Shown here piece by piece: positions 5,886-8,072 of a DNA stretch of 8,072 bases (the stretch's first letter is position 1; each line of letters begins with the position of its first letter). Source of the DNA: Dehalococcoidia bacterium (GTDB lineage Bacteria > Chloroflexota > Dehalococcoidia > GIF9 > AB-539-J10); NCBI GenBank assembly GCA_030612345.1, contig JAUWOB010000036.1, forward strand, positions 1 to 8,072. Direction: 5' to 3'. The position numbers and the translations under genes were made by a program. Below the pieces are notes generated by a model. The model made no database searches. It worked only from the letters and a program-made list of their open reading frames with translations, and had not been told where the DNA came from.

Positions 5886-6683
5886 TCATTTCGGCCTGTA
5901 GACTGGAGTGCATCTCATCAGGATAACGTCTGCCAGGGAGGGCAAAGGTCGGGCTAGTTTGTCCAGGGCCCTCAGGATAGCATAAGAGATAGAGCGGGGG
6001 AGCTTGGCAAGCAAATTGCCCAGTAGGGGGAGCCCGAAGAGCAGGGATACTCCCTTCGCTTTCTTGATCTCAAAATGCTGCTTCATCAAGCTGCTCAGGA
6101 AAGGGTAATCAAATCTGTACGTATGGTCTGGTGGTAGCTCCCAGAGCTTCCTTCCCTCAGAGAGTGAAGGGCACAGGAATTTCGTTGCTGGGTATATCCT
6201 CTTCCCCAGGCGAAAGCCGAGACTGTCAAAATTGGCTATGGAGATGATCATCTCTCCGCCAGGTTTGAGCACCCGGGCAATCTCCTCCATTGTTTGGCCG
6301 GGCGAGAAGAAATGGTCCAACGCTCCCTTACACATAACCTTGTCAAAGGAGTACGGCTTGAAAGGCAGACTCTCCCCTATCCCCTGTGCTAAGGCCACCT
6401 GGGCATTATTCTCGCTGAGATACTCTTTAGCCCGGCCTAGCATGACATTGGAGGGTTCGAGCCCGACAACCCTCGCGCCCCTTTTCCACAATTGTGTGCC
6501 ATCAACGGCCTTGCCGCAGCCGATATCGAGTATAAGCTCACCATGCTCAGGATGTACTTCTTCCAGGGTTAAATGCAGCATTTGCTGGAACAGGAATTCC
6601 AGGTTGGGGTAGACCACGGCGGGCACGACATCGTCGTCACTCCATTCCAGATCGATCTTCTCAGTGTTGCGATTCTGTGCCAT
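5886..6683 (-). CDS. Class I SAM-dependent methyltransferase (Methyltransf_11-like)
   Basis: A complete 265-residue soluble protein with a Rossmann-type methyltransferase core. Motif I, LILDIGCGKAVDG (50-62), binds SAM. The acidic residue ending strand 2 is E76 (VVGLEPSN). GIGESLPF (101-108) is the post-II loop, FDKVMCKGALDHF (113-125) covers strand 4, and RVLKPGGEMIISIANFDS (137-154) is the usual motif before strand 5. The C-terminal region (about 155-265) is family-specific, with a hydrophobic LLFGLPLLGNLLAKLP stretch (214-229) that might contact a membrane or a lipid-like substrate. No substrate can be assigned; UbiE-like and sugar/lipid methyltransferases share this core. The ATG is the first start after an in-frame TAA at 6687-6689; the ribosome-binding site is weak. 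It lies 37 nt after the acyl-CoA synthetase stop, so shared transcription is likely. Confidence 0.85.
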   Translation of the reverse strand: MAQNRNTEKIDLEWSDDDVVPAVVYPNLEFLFQQMLHLTLEEVHPEHGELILDIGCGKAVDGTQLWKRGARVVGLEPSNVMLGRAKEYLSENNAQVALAQGIGESLPFKPYSFDKVMCKGALDHFFSPGQTMEEIARVLKPGGEMIISIANFDSLGFRLGKRIYPATKFLCPSLSEGRKLWELPPDHTYRFDYPFLSSLMKQHFEIKKAKGVSLLFGLPLLGNLLAKLPRSISYAILRALDKLARPLPSLADVILMRCTPVYRPK

Positions 6684-6721
6684 GGTTTAGCTCGCTGAGC
6701 CTATTGCGTGGCTGGTCCTGT

Positions 6722-8072
6722 TCAGGCAGGATCCCGGTTTCTGCGCGACTGAACTCGTTGGGCTCCCTGCCAGCAGGAACACTTGTTGAGATTGGCAAGA
6801 GCTCTAGCTGCCCGTTCCATGGAACAGAAGACCGGAATGGAAGCTTTGAGAAGCTTGTGCTCTGCCTGCAATCGTTCTGCCTCAGCTGAGCCGGGTGGTA
6901 AGATGACTACTATGGGCTTATTCTGGTTGCTTCCAAGCTCCACGAAGAATTCGTTTATTTCCTCCACTCCTTTCCAGGAGTAAATCGGTAAGAGGATGTC
7001 TATGTCCTCCTGGATCAAGACGAAGTCGATAGAGGTGTCCCTGGCCACCAGATCTATGGCCTGAAACAGGGTTGCTAAGCCCCGGAATTGTGCCTGACTC
7101 ACGTCGACAGGATTATGCAGGATGCTGCCGACTTCTCCCAGAAGGGCGCTCAGTTCTTTCCTAGTCTCAAGTGACAGAGGCGGGACTTCGAGCCCATTGT
7201 CCATGCAGGTGTCGCCAGCGGATACGGACATGCCGCCGCCCCCATCAGCCAGACCCCCAATAATGGCTGCTCTGGTACCTTGCCAGTGGTCGAACTGCTG
7301 TAACACAAGCAGAGTGTCGGTTAGTTCCTCCAGGCTATACACTTCGATAGCACCAGCCTGTCTTAACGCCGCCGACCAGATGGCTGCTGAACTGGCCAGG
7401 GAGCCGGTGTGGGACATCGCAGCCTGAGCGCCTGCCTCTGTTCTCCCTCCCTTCCAAACAACCAGCGGCTTAACCCTGGCTACTTCCTTCATAGTGTGGA
7501 AAAGACGGGCCCCGTTTCTTGTTCCTTCGAGGTACGCACCAATGACTTTGGTCTTGGGATCGGCAGCCAGGTATTGCAGGAAATCGCTGGCATCCAGGTC
7601 GATGCCGTTGCCGAAGCTCACTCCCTTGCTGTATTTGATATGACGTGCTATGCCGATTGTAGCTAATTTGCCGGCGATGCCGCCGCTCTGGGAGACGAAG
7701 CCCACGCCACCACTTTCACCAAGTGTGCCCATGACAAACGGTATTCTCTGTTCCGGACAATACACACCTATGCAATTCGGGCCGATGATGCGCATGTTCC
7801 CCCGTCGCGCTTTTTCGACCATTTGTTCCTCTACATCGCGCCCTTGCTGCGCATCCATCTCGCTGAATCCGGCGGTGAAGAACTGGACAGCTTTCACATT
7901 TCTGGCTACGCAATCATCGAGGAGCTCCAACACAGATTGTCGGGGAACGGCCACAACAACGTAATCTACTTCTCCTGGGACGAGCCGCAGGCTGGGGAAG
8001 ATCTCGAGGTCGCCGATTCGGCCGCCTCTGGAGCCGACAGGATAAATAGGTCCCGGGAAACCTGCCGTAAGC
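6722..8072 (-). CDS. Acyl-CoA synthetase (ADP/NDP-forming), alpha-type subunit (partial, N-terminus beyond window)
   Basis: The reading frame is open to the right edge; 449 residues are visible (numbered from the edge) and perhaps a few tens are missing. Family members interconvert acyl-CoA plus ADP and phosphate with free acid plus ATP. CoA-binding domain: GPIYPVGSRGGRIGDL (7-22), VDYVVVAVP (35-43), then IIGPNCIGV (95-103). Succinyl-CoA-ligase-like domain: GFVSQSGGIAGKL (124-136), FGNGIDLDASDFLQYLAADP (153-172), and MSHTGSLA (219-226), where H221 matches the phosphorylated His of succinyl-CoA synthetase alpha. A third domain (about 245-430) contains LHNPVDV (318-324). The protein ends in a basic tail without an ATP-grasp or GNAT domain, so it is neither an alpha-beta fusion nor a Pat-like acetyltransferase with a C-terminal GNAT. 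An ATP-grasp beta partner would have to be outside the window. An internal GTG at 7952-7954 is not the start, because conserved sequence continues upstream of it. Confidence 0.88.
   Translation of the reverse strand, partial: LTAGFPGPIYPVGSRGGRIGDLEIFPSLRLVPGEVDYVVVAVPRQSVLELLDDCVARNVKAVQFFTAGFSEMDAQQGRDVEEQMVEKARRGNMRIIGPNCIGVYCPEQRIPFVMGTLGESGGVGFVSQSGGIAGKLATIGIARHIKYSKGVSFGNGIDLDASDFLQYLAADPKTKVIGAYLEGTRNGARLFHTMKEVARVKPLVVWKGGRTEAGAQAAMSHTGSLASSAAIWSAALRQAGAIEVYSLEELTDTLLVLQQFDHWQGTRAAIIGGLADGGGGMSVSAGDTCMDNGLEVPPLSLETRKELSALLGEVGSILHNPVDVSQAQFRGLATLFQAIDLVARDTSIDFVLIQEDIDILLPIYSWKGVEEINEFFVELGSNQNKPIVVILPPGSAEAERLQAEHKLLKASIPVFCSMERAARALANLNKCSCWQGAQRVQSRRNRDPA

Overview
The window looks like an ordinary bacterial chromosome segment of moderate GC (about 50-55% by eye). 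It carries seven protein genes, two of them cut by the window edges. The mix suggests an anaerobic or sediment-type bacterium: an ADP-forming-type acyl-CoA synthetase subunit, a class II HDAC-like deacetylase, a PPP-type phosphatase, and secD/secF next to a nucleotidyltransferase-HD protein. Chloroflexota, perhaps Dehalococcoidia, is my best guess. It rests on protein flavour only and is not demonstrated. I see no tRNA, rRNA, CRISPR array, insertion sequence or phage gene.

Layout. The left edge holds the N-terminal part of a metallophosphoesterase on the minus strand (1-349). It is divergent from a complete HDAC-family deacetylase on the plus strand (492-1526), with a short two-way promoter region between them. 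The deacetylase converges on secF across a gene-free stretch (1527-1867) rich in inverted repeats. The rest is on the minus strand. Reading leftward from the right edge: an acyl-CoA synthetase (ADP-forming) alpha-type protein cut by the edge (6722-8072), a class I SAM methyltransferase (5886-6683), a CCA-adding/poly(A) polymerase family protein with an HD domain (4198-5820), secD (2814-4196) and secF (1868-2803). The nucleotidyltransferase, secD and secF are separated by only 1 and 10 nt and should be one transcription unit. A near-consensus sigma-70-type promoter lies just before the nucleotidyltransferase. The synthetase and methyltransferase (37 nt apart) probably form an upstream unit that may read through.

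How the genes work together. SecD and SecF form the ion-motive-force-driven subcomplex that helps the Sec translocon. Coupling to a tRNA 3'-end or poly(A) enzyme is a housekeeping neighbourhood. The deacetylase, phosphatase, methyltransferase and synthetase have no evident common pathway.

The points most worth a second look: SecF has Asn where the transmembrane NDT-motif Asp is expected. Three genes share promoter-like elements with an 18-bp spacer placed so that transcripts would start at or within about 2 nt of an ATG, suggesting leaderless mRNAs. The phosphatase has lost the GNHE histidine and shows a possible frameshift near its start. I found no clear new multi-gene defence or mobile system.
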